This document shows positions 1 to 5,027 of a stretch of 6,004 nucleotides of DNA, piece by piece. Where the stretch lies: positions 1-6,004 of the forward strand of contig SLBE01000050.1 in the NCBI GenBank assembly GCA_007126465.1, read 5' to 3'. How positions within the stretch are numbered: position 1 is the stretch's first letter; each line of letters starts with the position of its first letter. The notes under the pieces are model-generated. The model saw nothing but the letters and a program-made list of their open reading frames with translations. It had not been told where the DNA came from and ran no database searches. Origin of the DNA: Syntrophomonadaceae bacterium (GTDB lineage Bacteria > Bacillota > Dethiobacteria > DTU022). The position numbers and the translations under genes are program-made.

Positions 1-679
1 AGGGACAGATCGTGTCGACTTCATAGGTCGGCTCCACGGCATAGCGGGGAACTAAGGCCCCGACGGGACAGCGGGAAACGCATTCACCGCAGGTAACACA
101 GGTTGATTCGGCAATCGGCTTATCACCGAGCACGCCAATCCTTGTTTCAATCCCGCGAAAGGTAAAGTCGATACATTCATCACCCTGGATCTCCTCACAG
201 GTGCGGACGCAAATTCCGCAGAGCACGCACTTGTTCAGGTCACGCAGGTAATAGGTGTTGGAGTCGTCGAGTGGTATATCAAGCTCGGGCTGGCGCATGG
301 CATTGATTCGTTCTTCATCAACGCCGATATAGCGGGTCAGGTCCTGCAGCTGGCACTTGCTGTTCTTGGCACAGTTCTGGCAGTCATAATCGTGGTGAAG
401 CACCAGAAGTTCAAGGTTGACTTTGCGGATCTGGTCCAGCTCTTCACTGGAAGTGTGGACGACCATACCTTCCTCAACCGGGGTCATACAGGAAACGGTA
501 GGCCGGCGGCCTTCAATTTCAACCAGGCAGACCCGGCAGATCCCGACGGAGGTCAGGTCTTCGTGATCGCAGAGGTGGGGAATATAGATATCGTTGGCCA
601 GGGCCGCCCGCAGAATCGAGGTTCCCGGCAAAGCCTGTACTTCGCGGCCATCTATGGTTAGGGTAATTAGCTCTGACAT
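1..679 (-). CDS. fdhA: Formate dehydrogenase alpha subunit, N-terminal part (runs off left edge)
   Basis: The first 226 residues of a large iron-sulfur molybdoenzyme are visible; the left window edge cuts the rest. They form a NuoG-like electron-input module. A plant-type [2Fe-2S] ferredoxin domain has ligands C37, C48, C51 and C64. A His-Cys [4Fe-4S] site follows (H96, C100, C103, C109), then two [4Fe-4S] ferredoxin motifs (C151/154/157/161 and C194/197/200/204). The last visible residues, EVDTICP, match the start of the TxCPYCGVGC motif that opens the molybdopterin domain of FdhA enzymes. [FeFe]-hydrogenase subunits share the N-terminal module but continue into an H-cluster domain instead. 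The expected reaction is reversible oxidation of formate to CO2 in the cytoplasm, with electrons passing to the NuoF/NuoE-like subunits encoded just upstream. The start ATG overlaps the preceding stop by one base (TAATG) and has a GGGAGGAG ribosome binding site 8 nt away. The active-site residue (Cys or Sec) lies outside the window. Formate specificity is inferred. Confidence 0.82.
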   Translation of the reverse strand, partial: MSELITLTIDGREVQALPGTSILRAALANDIYIPHLCDHEDLTSVGICRVCLVEIEGRRPTVSCMTPVEEGMVVHTSSEELDQIRKVNLELLVLHHDYDCQNCAKNSKCQLQDLTRYIGVDEERINAMRQPELDIPLDDSNTYYLRDLNKCVLCGICVRTCEEIQGDECIDFTFRGIETRIGVLGDKPIAESTCVTCGECVSRCPVGALVPRYAVEPTYEVDTICP

Positions 680-2520
680 TATTTGCTCTCCTCCCTTACT
701 GCTAACTCTTTATTTTCAGTCAGCCCTTCAGAGAGAACCTGCACGGCTCCAACCTTCTTCGGGCAGGCATCGAAACATGCCCCGCACTGGGTACAAAGCT
801 CCTGGTCTATTTCATGAGGCTGCTTCTTTTCGCCGGTAATGGCATCGACCGGGCAGGCCTTAATACAGCGCTGGCAGCCGATACATTTTTCTTCGTCGAT
901 TTGATACTTCAGCAGGGCTTTGCATACCAGGGCCGGGCAGCGTTTTTCATGAACGTGCGCTTCGTATTCATCGCGGAAGTAGCGCAGGGTGGTCAGCACC
1001 GGGTTGGGCGCTGTCTGGCCCAGGCCGCACATTGAACCTTTTTTAACGGCGCTGGCCAACTCTTCAAGCAGGGCCACATCCCCCGGTTTACCTTTGCCTT
1101 CGGTAATTGCTTCGAGAATATCATACATCTGGTCGGTTCCCAGGCGGCAGGGGATGCACTGGCCGCATGATTCTTTCTTGGTGAAACTTAAGAAATAGCG
1201 AGCCATGTCAACCATGCAGGTGTCTTCATCAACAACAACCAGGCCGCCGGAACCCATCATCGCGCCTGCTGCTGTCAGCGAATCGAAGTCGATCGGCAGG
1301 TCCAGGTGCTCCTCCGGGATACAGCCGCCGGATGGGCCGCCAATCTGGGCTGCCTTGAACTTCTTGCCGAAGCGTATTCCACCACCGATGTCAAAAACAA
1401 CTTCACGAATGGAAATACCCATGGGCACTTCCACCAGGCCGGTGTTGTTAACCTTTCCGGTCAGGGCGAACACCTTTGTGCCCTTGCTGCCCTCGGTGCC
1501 AACGGAAGCAAAATCCTCGGCGCCGCGGCGCATAATCAGGGGCACATTGGCCAGGGTTTCAACATTGTTAATCACGGTCGGTTTTTCCCAGAGGCCTTTT
1601 ACGGCCGGGAATGGTGGGCGGTGACGGGGCACGCCGCGCTTACCTTCAATTGATGCCAGGAGGGCTGTTTCTTCGCCGCAGACAAATGCACCGGCCCCCT
1701 CCTTGATTTTCACCTTGAAATTAAATCCACTGTCTAAAATGTTTTCACCAAGCATACCATATTCTTCAGCCTGCTTGATGGCGGTGCGCAGGCGTTTGAT
1801 GGCCAGGGGATATTCGGAGCGGACGTAGATATAGCCTTCATCGGCACCAGTCGCCTGGCCGGCTACCATCATGCCTTCAAGCACGGCATGGGGATCACCC
1901 TCCAAAATACTACGGTCCATGAAAGCTCCGGGGTCACCTTCGTCAGCGTTGCAAACCACATATTTTTTGTCCCCGGGACTGCTTAGGCCGAACTGCCACT
2001 TCATCCCGGCAGGGAATCCGGCTCCGCCGCGGCCGCGCAATCCGGAAGTTTTCACCTCGTTGACAACTTCTTCCGGATTCATCTGCAGGGCTCTTTTCAA
2101 TCCCTTGTAACCACCGCGGATAATATATTCATCTATATTTTCGGGATCAATAACACCGCAGTTGCGGAGGGCAAGCCGTTTCTGCTTACTGTAGAACATG
2201 ATCTTATCATGGTTGATTACCTGTTCCCCGGTAACTGGATCCTTGTAGAGCAGGCGTTCAACCAGGTTGCCTTTAACTAAGTATTCCTCAACTATTTCCG
2301 AAACATCTTCAGCCTGCACCCCGCAGTAGAATACATCTTCGGGGAAGACAATAAAGAGGGGACCTTTCTCGCAGAAACCGTGGCAACCCGACATGATGAT
2401 GCGTACTTTATTTTCCAGGTTGTGTTCTTTCAATGACTCGATCAGCGCTTCCTCGACTTTGTCGGCTCCCGACGAGATACAGCCAGTTCCGGCACATATC
2501 AGGACATGTCTTTCATACAC
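679..2520 (-). CDS. nuoF: NuoF/HydB-like FMN- and NAD-binding diaphorase subunit of the formate dehydrogenase
   Basis: This 613-residue protein exchanges electrons with NAD(H) at FMN. Domains in order: a thioredoxin-fold [2Fe-2S] domain (C9, C14, C46, C50); the flavin/NAD domain with glycine-rich GLRGRGGAGFPAGMKW at about 160-175 and NADEGDPGAFMDR at about 191-203; an SLBB-like region; the NuoF [4Fe-4S] site (C452, C455, C458, C498); and a C-terminal two-cluster ferredoxin (C546/549/552/556 and C576/579/582/586). Respiratory NuoF lacks both the N- and C-terminal Fe-S extensions. This arrangement is that of HydB/HndC-type subunits of soluble NAD(P)-linked hydrogenases and formate dehydrogenases, some of which bifurcate electrons to ferredoxin. 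I chose the GTG at 2520 because AAAGGAG lies 11 nt upstream of it. The TTG at 2541, seven codons earlier, has no ribosome binding site and would place that AAAGGAG inside the gene. The gene is followed directly by fdhA. Product is secure; partner is inferred from the operon. Confidence 0.93.
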   Translation of the reverse strand: MYERHVLICAGTGCISSGADKVEEALIESLKEHNLENKVRIIMSGCHGFCEKGPLFIVFPEDVFYCGVQAEDVSEIVEEYLVKGNLVERLLYKDPVTGEQVINHDKIMFYSKQKRLALRNCGVIDPENIDEYIIRGGYKGLKRALQMNPEEVVNEVKTSGLRGRGGAGFPAGMKWQFGLSSPGDKKYVVCNADEGDPGAFMDRSILEGDPHAVLEGMMVAGQATGADEGYIYVRSEYPLAIKRLRTAIKQAEEYGMLGENILDSGFNFKVKIKEGAGAFVCGEETALLASIEGKRGVPRHRPPFPAVKGLWEKPTVINNVETLANVPLIMRRGAEDFASVGTEGSKGTKVFALTGKVNNTGLVEVPMGISIREVVFDIGGGIRFGKKFKAAQIGGPSGGCIPEEHLDLPIDFDSLTAAGAMMGSGGLVVVDEDTCMVDMARYFLSFTKKESCGQCIPCRLGTDQMYDILEAITEGKGKPGDVALLEELASAVKKGSMCGLGQTAPNPVLTTLRYFRDEYEAHVHEKRCPALVCKALLKYQIDEEKCIGCQRCIKACPVDAITGEKKQPHEIDQELCTQCGACFDACPKKVGAVQVLSEGLTENKELAVREESK

Positions 2521-2529
2521 GTTGGTCTT

Positions 2530-2538
2530 CTCTCCTTT
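2530..2538 (-). promoter_or_regulatory. Ribosome binding site deciding the start of the NuoF-like gene
   Basis: The minus strand reads AAAGGAGAG here. It sits 10-11 nt upstream of the GTG at 2520 and immediately after the in-frame TTG at 2541. This argues for translation from GTG, giving a protein that begins (M)YERHVLICAGTGC, the usual start for thioredoxin-like ferredoxin domains. Confidence 0.65.
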
Positions 2539-2578
2539 CAATAGATATTGCTTATCAAAATTTTATATACTTGTAACT

Positions 2579-2758
2579 TTAATGTTCCCGGAAAGCTGAG
2601 CTGTGTGAATATTTCTCTACAATTGCTTCGCGGGCTTTCTTGCAGGGTTCACTCTCGTGGCAGAGCGGACCTTCAAGGCAGCACTCCACGAAAACATCGC
2701 ATCTTTTTTCTTCGCTGTTAAAACATTTTTCACAGCAGTGATCGATAAACTTTTCCAC
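2579..2758 (-). CDS. Small cysteine-rich protein (59 aa) between the NuoE- and NuoF-like genes
   Basis: A GTG codon directly after the nuoE stop opens a 59-codon frame ending in TAA. It has a strong AAGGAGG ribosome binding site (2769-2775) 10 nt upstream. The product has eight cysteines (C8, C9, C12, C20, C26, C27, C33, C39) and four histidines (H7, H34, H52, H59). It is soluble, with no signal peptide or membrane segment. Cysteine spacing is C8-C9-x2-C12-x7-C20-x5-C26-C27-x5-C33-x5-C39, so a six-residue step recurs. This is not the CxxCxxCxxxC ferredoxin pattern. The C-terminal 20 residues are charged and probably helical. I do not recognise the family. The cysteines and the position inside an Fe-S enzyme operon suggest metal or Fe-S binding, as an accessory subunit, electron carrier or cluster-assembly helper. 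The function is unknown, but the evidence that it is a gene is good: no gap to nuoE, and about 60 nt to the start of nuoF. Confidence 0.8.
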   Translation of the reverse strand: MEKFIDHCCEKCFNSEEKRCDVFVECCLEGPLCHESEPCKKAREAIVEKYSHSSAFREH

Positions 2759-3235
2759 TTAAGCTTCCCCTCCTTCTGCACTGTCTTCACCGAACTTTTT
2801 AATCGTTTTTTCTGTTTTGTCGGGATCGAGCTTGCCGAAGGTCTTATCATCGATGGTCATAACCGGCGCCAGGCCGCAGGCACCGATACAGGCCACCTCT
2901 TCATAGGTATAATTCATATCTTCGGTAGTGCCGCCAACATCCACATCAAGCATAGTCTTGATCTTGTCGGCAATCTTAGCCGCCCCGCGCACGTGACAGG
3001 CTGTACCGCAGCAGAGACGGATGATATGCTCGCCTCTTGGTTCAAGATGGAAGCGGGCATAAAATGTGGCGACTCCAAATACCTTTGCTTCAGGCATTCG
3101 CACAAAACGCGCGACTTCGCGCATTGCTTCTTCAGGCAGGTAGCCAATTTCTTCCTGGACATCCTGCAGAACGGGGATCAGTTCGTTCTTCTCTCCCTGG
3201 TATGAAGCAAATACAGTGTTTAATTGTTCCTGCAT
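2759..3235 (-). CDS. nuoE: NuoE/HydC-like [2Fe-2S] subunit of the formate dehydrogenase
   Basis: A 158-residue thioredoxin-fold [2Fe-2S] protein of full family length. The four cluster ligands are C75 and C80 (within CCGTACHVRGA) and C116 and C120 (ACIGACGLAP). An N-terminal helical domain of about 65 residues contains the family motifs EEIGYLPEEA and GVATFYARF. In NuoE/HydC proteins this domain docks on the NuoF subunit and its cluster sits near FMN. Here it is expected to pair with the NuoF-like protein of the same operon. It is the first gene of the operon. Its ATG has AAAGGGAG 7 nt upstream, and it is preceded by a 413-nt region separating it from the divergent ferritin gene. The stop codon directly abuts the GTG of the cysteine-rich gene. 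Confidence 0.95.
   Translation of the reverse strand: MQEQLNTVFASYQGEKNELIPVLQDVQEEIGYLPEEAMREVARFVRMPEAKVFGVATFYARFHLEPRGEHIIRLCCGTACHVRGAAKIADKIKTMLDVDVGGTTEDMNYTYEEVACIGACGLAPVMTIDDKTFGKLDPDKTEKTIKKFGEDSAEGGEA
2767..2775 (-). promoter_or_regulatory. Ribosome binding site of the cysteine-rich small gene
   Basis: The minus strand reads AAGGAGGGG within the last codons of the NuoE-like gene, ending 8-10 nt before the GTG at 2758. It is among the strongest Shine-Dalgarno matches in the window. It supports real translation of this short GTG-start frame and coupling to nuoE. Confidence 0.75.
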
Positions 3236-3367
3236 GGTATCACTCCCTTTACCGGATATTCTTGCTTTGTTCCGTTAAGAATTCGTTTTTTTCAGCTGCA
3301 GCAGCCCGATCATCTCTGCTTCCTCTTATTGGACATAAACAGACCTGACCTAATTCTCTTTTTATAT

Positions 3368-3385
3368 TAGTGAATCCTGCCACAA
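3368..3385 (-). promoter_or_regulatory. Candidate Rex (NADH/NAD+ sensing) operator upstream of the fdh operon
   Basis: The minus strand reads TTGTGGCAGGATTCACTA. The Rex consensus TTGTGA-N6-TCACAA is matched at 10 of 12 fixed positions. The site lies directly upstream of the TATAAA -10 candidate (3361-3366) and would occupy the -35/-10 spacer, where repressor binding blocks polymerase. Rex represses NADH-linked redox and fermentation genes in many Gram-positive bacteria, which suits an NAD-linked formate dehydrogenase. The match is by eye, and the promoter it would control has a poor -35. Confidence 0.45.
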
Positions 3386-3423
3386 GTGCATAAAAATAAT
3401 CTTCTGAAGAAAAGACGCAATTG

Positions 3424-3437
3424 ACTGTCTAGACAGT
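3424..3437. promoter_or_regulatory. Perfect 14-bp palindrome, probable operator
   Basis: ACTGTCTAGACAGT is its own reverse complement over all 14 bases. It lies between the two divergent genes and overlaps a possible plus-strand promoter (TTGACT at 3421-3426, GATTAT at 3445-3450, 18-nt spacer). Such a site would suit a dimeric regulator. I cannot assign it to a known regulator family. Confidence 0.4.
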
Positions 3438-3523
3438 AAAAAGCGATTATTCTTGTAGATATAGGATGGATCACTGGATCCCTATGCTTTTAGATTTCTT
3501 TTACCTGTAACAGGCTTATTGCA

Positions 3524-3552
3524 TTGATAATATCTATAGATTGTAATATAAT
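3524..3552 (+). promoter_or_regulatory. Sigma-A-type promoter of the ferritin gene
   Basis: TTGATA (3524-3529) and a perfect TATAAT (3547-3552) are separated by 17 nt. Transcription would start near 3559, giving a leader of about 90 nt before the ferritin start. A dyad-like element, TTATTGCATTGATAA (3516-3530), overlaps the -35. It resembles a degraded PerR/Fur-type box but agrees only partly with either consensus. The perfect dyad ATCTATAGAT (3532-3541) lies in the spacer. Iron or peroxide control of ferritin would be expected but is not shown. Confidence 0.7.
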
Positions 3553-3634
3553 AAAAACATTGATGGTTGAGGTTTATATGAATATAAAATCAACCGCCAA
3601 ACAGCTTAAAGAAAACTAAAAATGGAAAACCCTG

Positions 3635-3641
3635 AAAGGAG
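3635..3641 (+). promoter_or_regulatory. Ribosome binding site deciding the ferritin start
   Basis: AAAGGAG lies 7 nt before the ATG at 3649. The in-frame ATGs at 3622 (upstream of the site) and 3643 (1 nt after it) are badly placed, so 3649 is the likely start. Confidence 0.8.
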
Positions 3642-3648
3642 AATGAAA

Positions 3649-4155
3649 ATGTTATCCGAAAAGTTACTAGGAAAGTTAAACGAACAAATTACCCATGAAT
3701 TTTTCTCCGCTCATTACTATTTGGCCATGGCCGCATACTTTAAGAAAGAAGACCTGGACGGTTTTGCCAACTTCTTTATAGTACAGGCCGAAGAGGAACG
3801 TTTTCACGCAATGAAATTCTTTGAGTTTATCAACGACCAGGGAGCCGAAGCAGTCATCAGCGGATTCAAAAATCCGAAGCGCGACTTTAATTCAGCTGAA
3901 GAAATTTTTGAACTGGCGCTGGAGCATGAAAAGCTGGTCAGCAGCCTGATTAACGAATTAATGAGTGTTGCCCAGGAAGAAAAGCACTATCCCAGCATCA
4001 GCTTCCTGCAGTGGTTTATTGACGAGCAGGTTGAAGAAGAAGCAAGCATGGGCAAACTGCTAAACCAGATCAAGCGGGTAGGAGAGAAAGGCCACGGCAT
4101 TTTAATGCTGGACCGGGAACTCGCTTCAAGAACTTTCACACCTGAAACAGAATAA
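3649..4155 (+). CDS. ftnA: Bacterial non-heme ferritin
   Basis: This 168-residue protein starts MLSEKLLGKLNEQI, the normal beginning of FtnA-type ferritins, and is of full family length. The diiron ferroxidase residues are present at the positions known from E. coli FtnA: E17, E50, H53, E94 and Q127. The third iron-site residues E126, E129 and E130 are also present. The heme-binding Met expected in bacterioferritin is not evident. The protein oxidises Fe(II) and stores it as a mineral in a 24-subunit cytoplasmic shell, protecting anaerobes from iron-driven oxidative damage and buffering iron for Fe-S enzymes. The longer reading frame from 3622 is rejected because AAAGGAG sits 7 nt before 3649. 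The gene is the only plus-strand gene here, divergent from the fdh operon and convergent with the DUF2284 gene. It is visibly more AT-rich than its neighbours. Confidence 0.96.
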   Translation: MLSEKLLGKLNEQITHEFFSAHYYLAMAAYFKKEDLDGFANFFIVQAEEERFHAMKFFEFINDQGAEAVISGFKNPKRDFNSAEEIFELALEHEKLVSSLINELMSVAQEEKHYPSISFLQWFIDEQVEEEASMGKLLNQIKRVGEKGHGILMLDRELASRTFTPETE

Positions 4156-4189
4156 ATCACAGCTTCTCAAGCACGCATAATTGTTTAGG

Positions 4190-4250
4190 AAGTAAGCGGG
4201 GACGGGGGTTTTGTACTTGACAAGTACACAATCTCCGTCCCCGCTTACTT
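4190..4250. repeat. 61-nt near-perfect palindrome, copy A
   Basis: The whole element folds around base 4220 into one long hairpin. Outer arms AAGTAAGCGGGGACGG (4190-4205) and their exact complement (4235-4250) are 16 bp. The inner arms TGTACTTG/CAAGTACA (4212-4219, 4221-4228) are 8 bp, and the join holds two T-A pairs, a G-C pair, two G-T pairs and one mismatch. It lies between the convergent ferritin and DUF2284 genes, ending 3 nt from the DUF2284 stop. There is no T-run, so it is not a classical intrinsic terminator, although it could stabilise or terminate transcripts from both sides. It shares architecture and GGGGACGG core with copy B. Its form resembles REP-type elements. Confidence 0.9.
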
Positions 4251-4253
4251 GTG

Positions 4254-4838
4254 TCATTCAACCATAAGAAGGGCGTAGCGGTGCATTTCCTGCTTGTAGT
4301 CGCTTAGCACTTCGATCGGATATCCGGCACTGCGGGCAGTGGTAAAAACATCTACGGCCAACGATTCCGGTCCGGGACGGGAATCATCCTTGTTAACGCA
4401 GGCTTCTCTCGAACCGGTGCAGTTCACGCAGAGTCGGCATTCATCCATAAAAAGCATAAATGCCTTGTGGTAACCGGACCAGAAAGCCTCACGTTCCAGT
4501 TTAACCAGTTCTTTTTCTATTTCCCTGCTCCAGGGCACGCGGTCCTCCGGCTGTTCTACTTTTTTGGCTAAATGAAAAATTACGGCTTCATCATATTCGG
4601 AGAAGAAAGCACGACATTCTTCGACAGAAGGAACCTGCGGAGGGCAGGATCCTTTCTTGCCATAACTACTGCAGCCAAACATGCACTTGAAACGGACCCA
4701 GTGGGCCACTTCAATCTGTGAGGCCTTAATCCAGCGATAATCGGTAAAGTTGAATTTAGTAAACAGCGCTTCCAGCGTCCTATGATCGTTAATTTTGAAA
4801 AGCCCCCTTTTAATCCGACAATTAAATATTGTATCCAC
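4254..4838 (-). CDS. DUF2284 family predicted metal-binding protein
   Basis: The 194-residue soluble protein carries the hallmarks of the DUF2284 family. These are a CxxxCxxYGKKxxCPP block (C52, C56, C65, P66-P67), a central helical region, and a second cysteine cluster CxxCxxC with a further Cys (C134, C137, C140, C147). The conserved tail motif SRPGPESLAVDVFTT is at 153-167. The seven cysteines suggest two metal or Fe-S sites. The biochemical role of the family is not known to me; members occur mainly in anaerobes. The start is uncertain: GTG at 4838 has no good ribosome binding site. An AAAAGGGGG stretch lies downstream at codons 10-12, but no ordinary start codon follows it. Conserved family sequence begins near residue 22, so either choice keeps the domain. 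It is transcribed alone, with a long palindrome just after its stop and another upstream. Confidence 0.88.
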   Translation of the reverse strand: MDTIFNCRIKRGLFKINDHRTLEALFTKFNFTDYRWIKASQIEVAHWVRFKCMFGCSSYGKKGSCPPQVPSVEECRAFFSEYDEAVIFHLAKKVEQPEDRVPWSREIEKELVKLEREAFWSGYHKAFMLFMDECRLCVNCTGSREACVNKDDSRPGPESLAVDVFTTARSAGYPIEVLSDYKQEMHRYALLMVE

Positions 4839-4926
4839 TTTTCCACATGAACAATAAACACCGCAAATACTGAATACAAGTTGATTTTTAAGAGCTTACC
4901 CACAGCAAAATAACAAATTATCCACA
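4839..4926 (+). promoter_or_regulatory. Cluster of three DnaA-box-like motifs upstream of the DUF2284 gene
   Basis: The plus strand has TTTTCCACA (4839-4847), TTACCCACA (4896-4904) and an exact consensus TTATCCACA (4918-4926), all in the same orientation in an AT-rich stretch. The first two differ from the consensus by one base each. The second and third start 22 bp apart, about two helical turns. The first overlaps the expected transcription start of the DUF2284 gene. Binding by DnaA is inference. No dnaA or dnaN gene is in view. Confidence 0.45.
4851..4879 (-). promoter_or_regulatory. Possible promoter of the DUF2284 gene
   Basis: On the minus strand TTGTAT (4874-4879) and TATTGT (4851-4856) are 17 nt apart, each matching consensus at 4 of 6 positions. 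Transcription would begin near 4844, only a few bases before the GTG at 4838. The message would then be nearly leaderless, or translation would start further in. Confidence 0.35.
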
Positions 4927-4958
4927 GAACTTTACACAGGTCATTTAATTACAAAAGC

Positions 4959-5020
4959 AAGTACACGGGGACGGAGGTTGCTTACTCTTTCAAGTACAAA
5001 ACCTCCATCCCCGTGTGCTT
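4959..5020. repeat. 62-nt imperfect palindrome, copy B
   Basis: The outer arms AAGTACACGGGGACGGAGGTT (4959-4979) and 5000-5020 pair over 21 positions with one G-T pair and one C-A mismatch. A loose inner section contains CTTACT and CAAGTACA. Length and core (GGGGACGG) match copy A. Beyond the arms, TAATTACA (4946-4953) and TGTAATTA (5023-5030) add an 8-bp outer stem that includes the stop codon of the [2Fe-2S] subunit gene. It lies directly after that gene and upstream of the DUF2284 promoter. It has no T-run, so a role as terminator or 3' stabiliser is inferred only. Confidence 0.87.
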
Positions 5021-5027
5021 CGTGTAA

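Larger units (their letters stand above)
3236..3648. other. Divergent intergenic regulatory region between the fdh operon and ferritin
   Basis: This 413-nt AT-rich stretch contains no convincing gene. On the minus strand, TATAAA (3361-3366) is the best -10 candidate for the fdh operon. Its -35 partner, GCACTT at 3384-3389, is weak, and it would give a leader of roughly 120 nt. A Rex-like site (3368-3385) fills the spacer. On the plus strand are a 14-bp palindrome (3424-3437), a possible weak promoter (TTGACT 3421-3426, GATTAT 3445-3450), an imperfect hairpin (3461-3485) followed by a T-rich run, the short dyad CCTGTAACAGG (3504-3514), and the ferritin promoter (3524-3552). A possible 13-codon leader frame occupies 3578-3619, with a TGAGGT ribosome binding site. 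Confidence 0.6.

Noticed and set aside
1..679. Reading the left partial gene as the [FeFe]-hydrogenase catalytic subunit (HndD/HydA)
   Set aside because: The N-terminal Fe-S module is shared, but after the second ferredoxin motif the sequence turns into EVDTICP, typical of the FdhA molybdopterin domain entry and not of hydrogenase. The window edge prevents full proof.
2521..2541. TTG at 2541 as start of the NuoF-like gene
   Set aside because: It has no ribosome binding site, and the AAAGGAG that would serve GTG 2520 lies immediately after it, encoding KGE in the longer frame.
2617..2850. 77-residue minus-strand frame overlapping the nuoE 3' end and the cysteine-rich gene
   Set aside because: Low-complexity Lys/Arg/Ser-rich product in a shifted frame over two better supported genes.
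2657..3205. 182-residue plus-strand frame opposite nuoE
   Set aside because: It lies antisense to a clear NuoE-family gene, has no recognisable motif or ribosome binding site, and is best explained as a shadow.
3622..3648. Upstream ATG giving ferritin a MENPERRMK extension
   Set aside because: The AAAGGAG site lies inside this extension, and ferritins start at the MLSEKLL position.
4190..4250. Classical intrinsic terminator after ferritin
   Set aside because: The stem is strong but no T-run follows on either strand, so termination is possible but not supported.
4839..4960. Chromosomal replication origin
   Set aside because: There are only three boxes, no dnaA/dnaN or other origin genes nearby, and no clear unwinding element. 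Recorded as a DnaA-box cluster only.
4190..5020. CRISPR array
   Set aside because: There are only two palindromes, about 710 nt apart, with a gene between them. No regular direct repeats or spacers.
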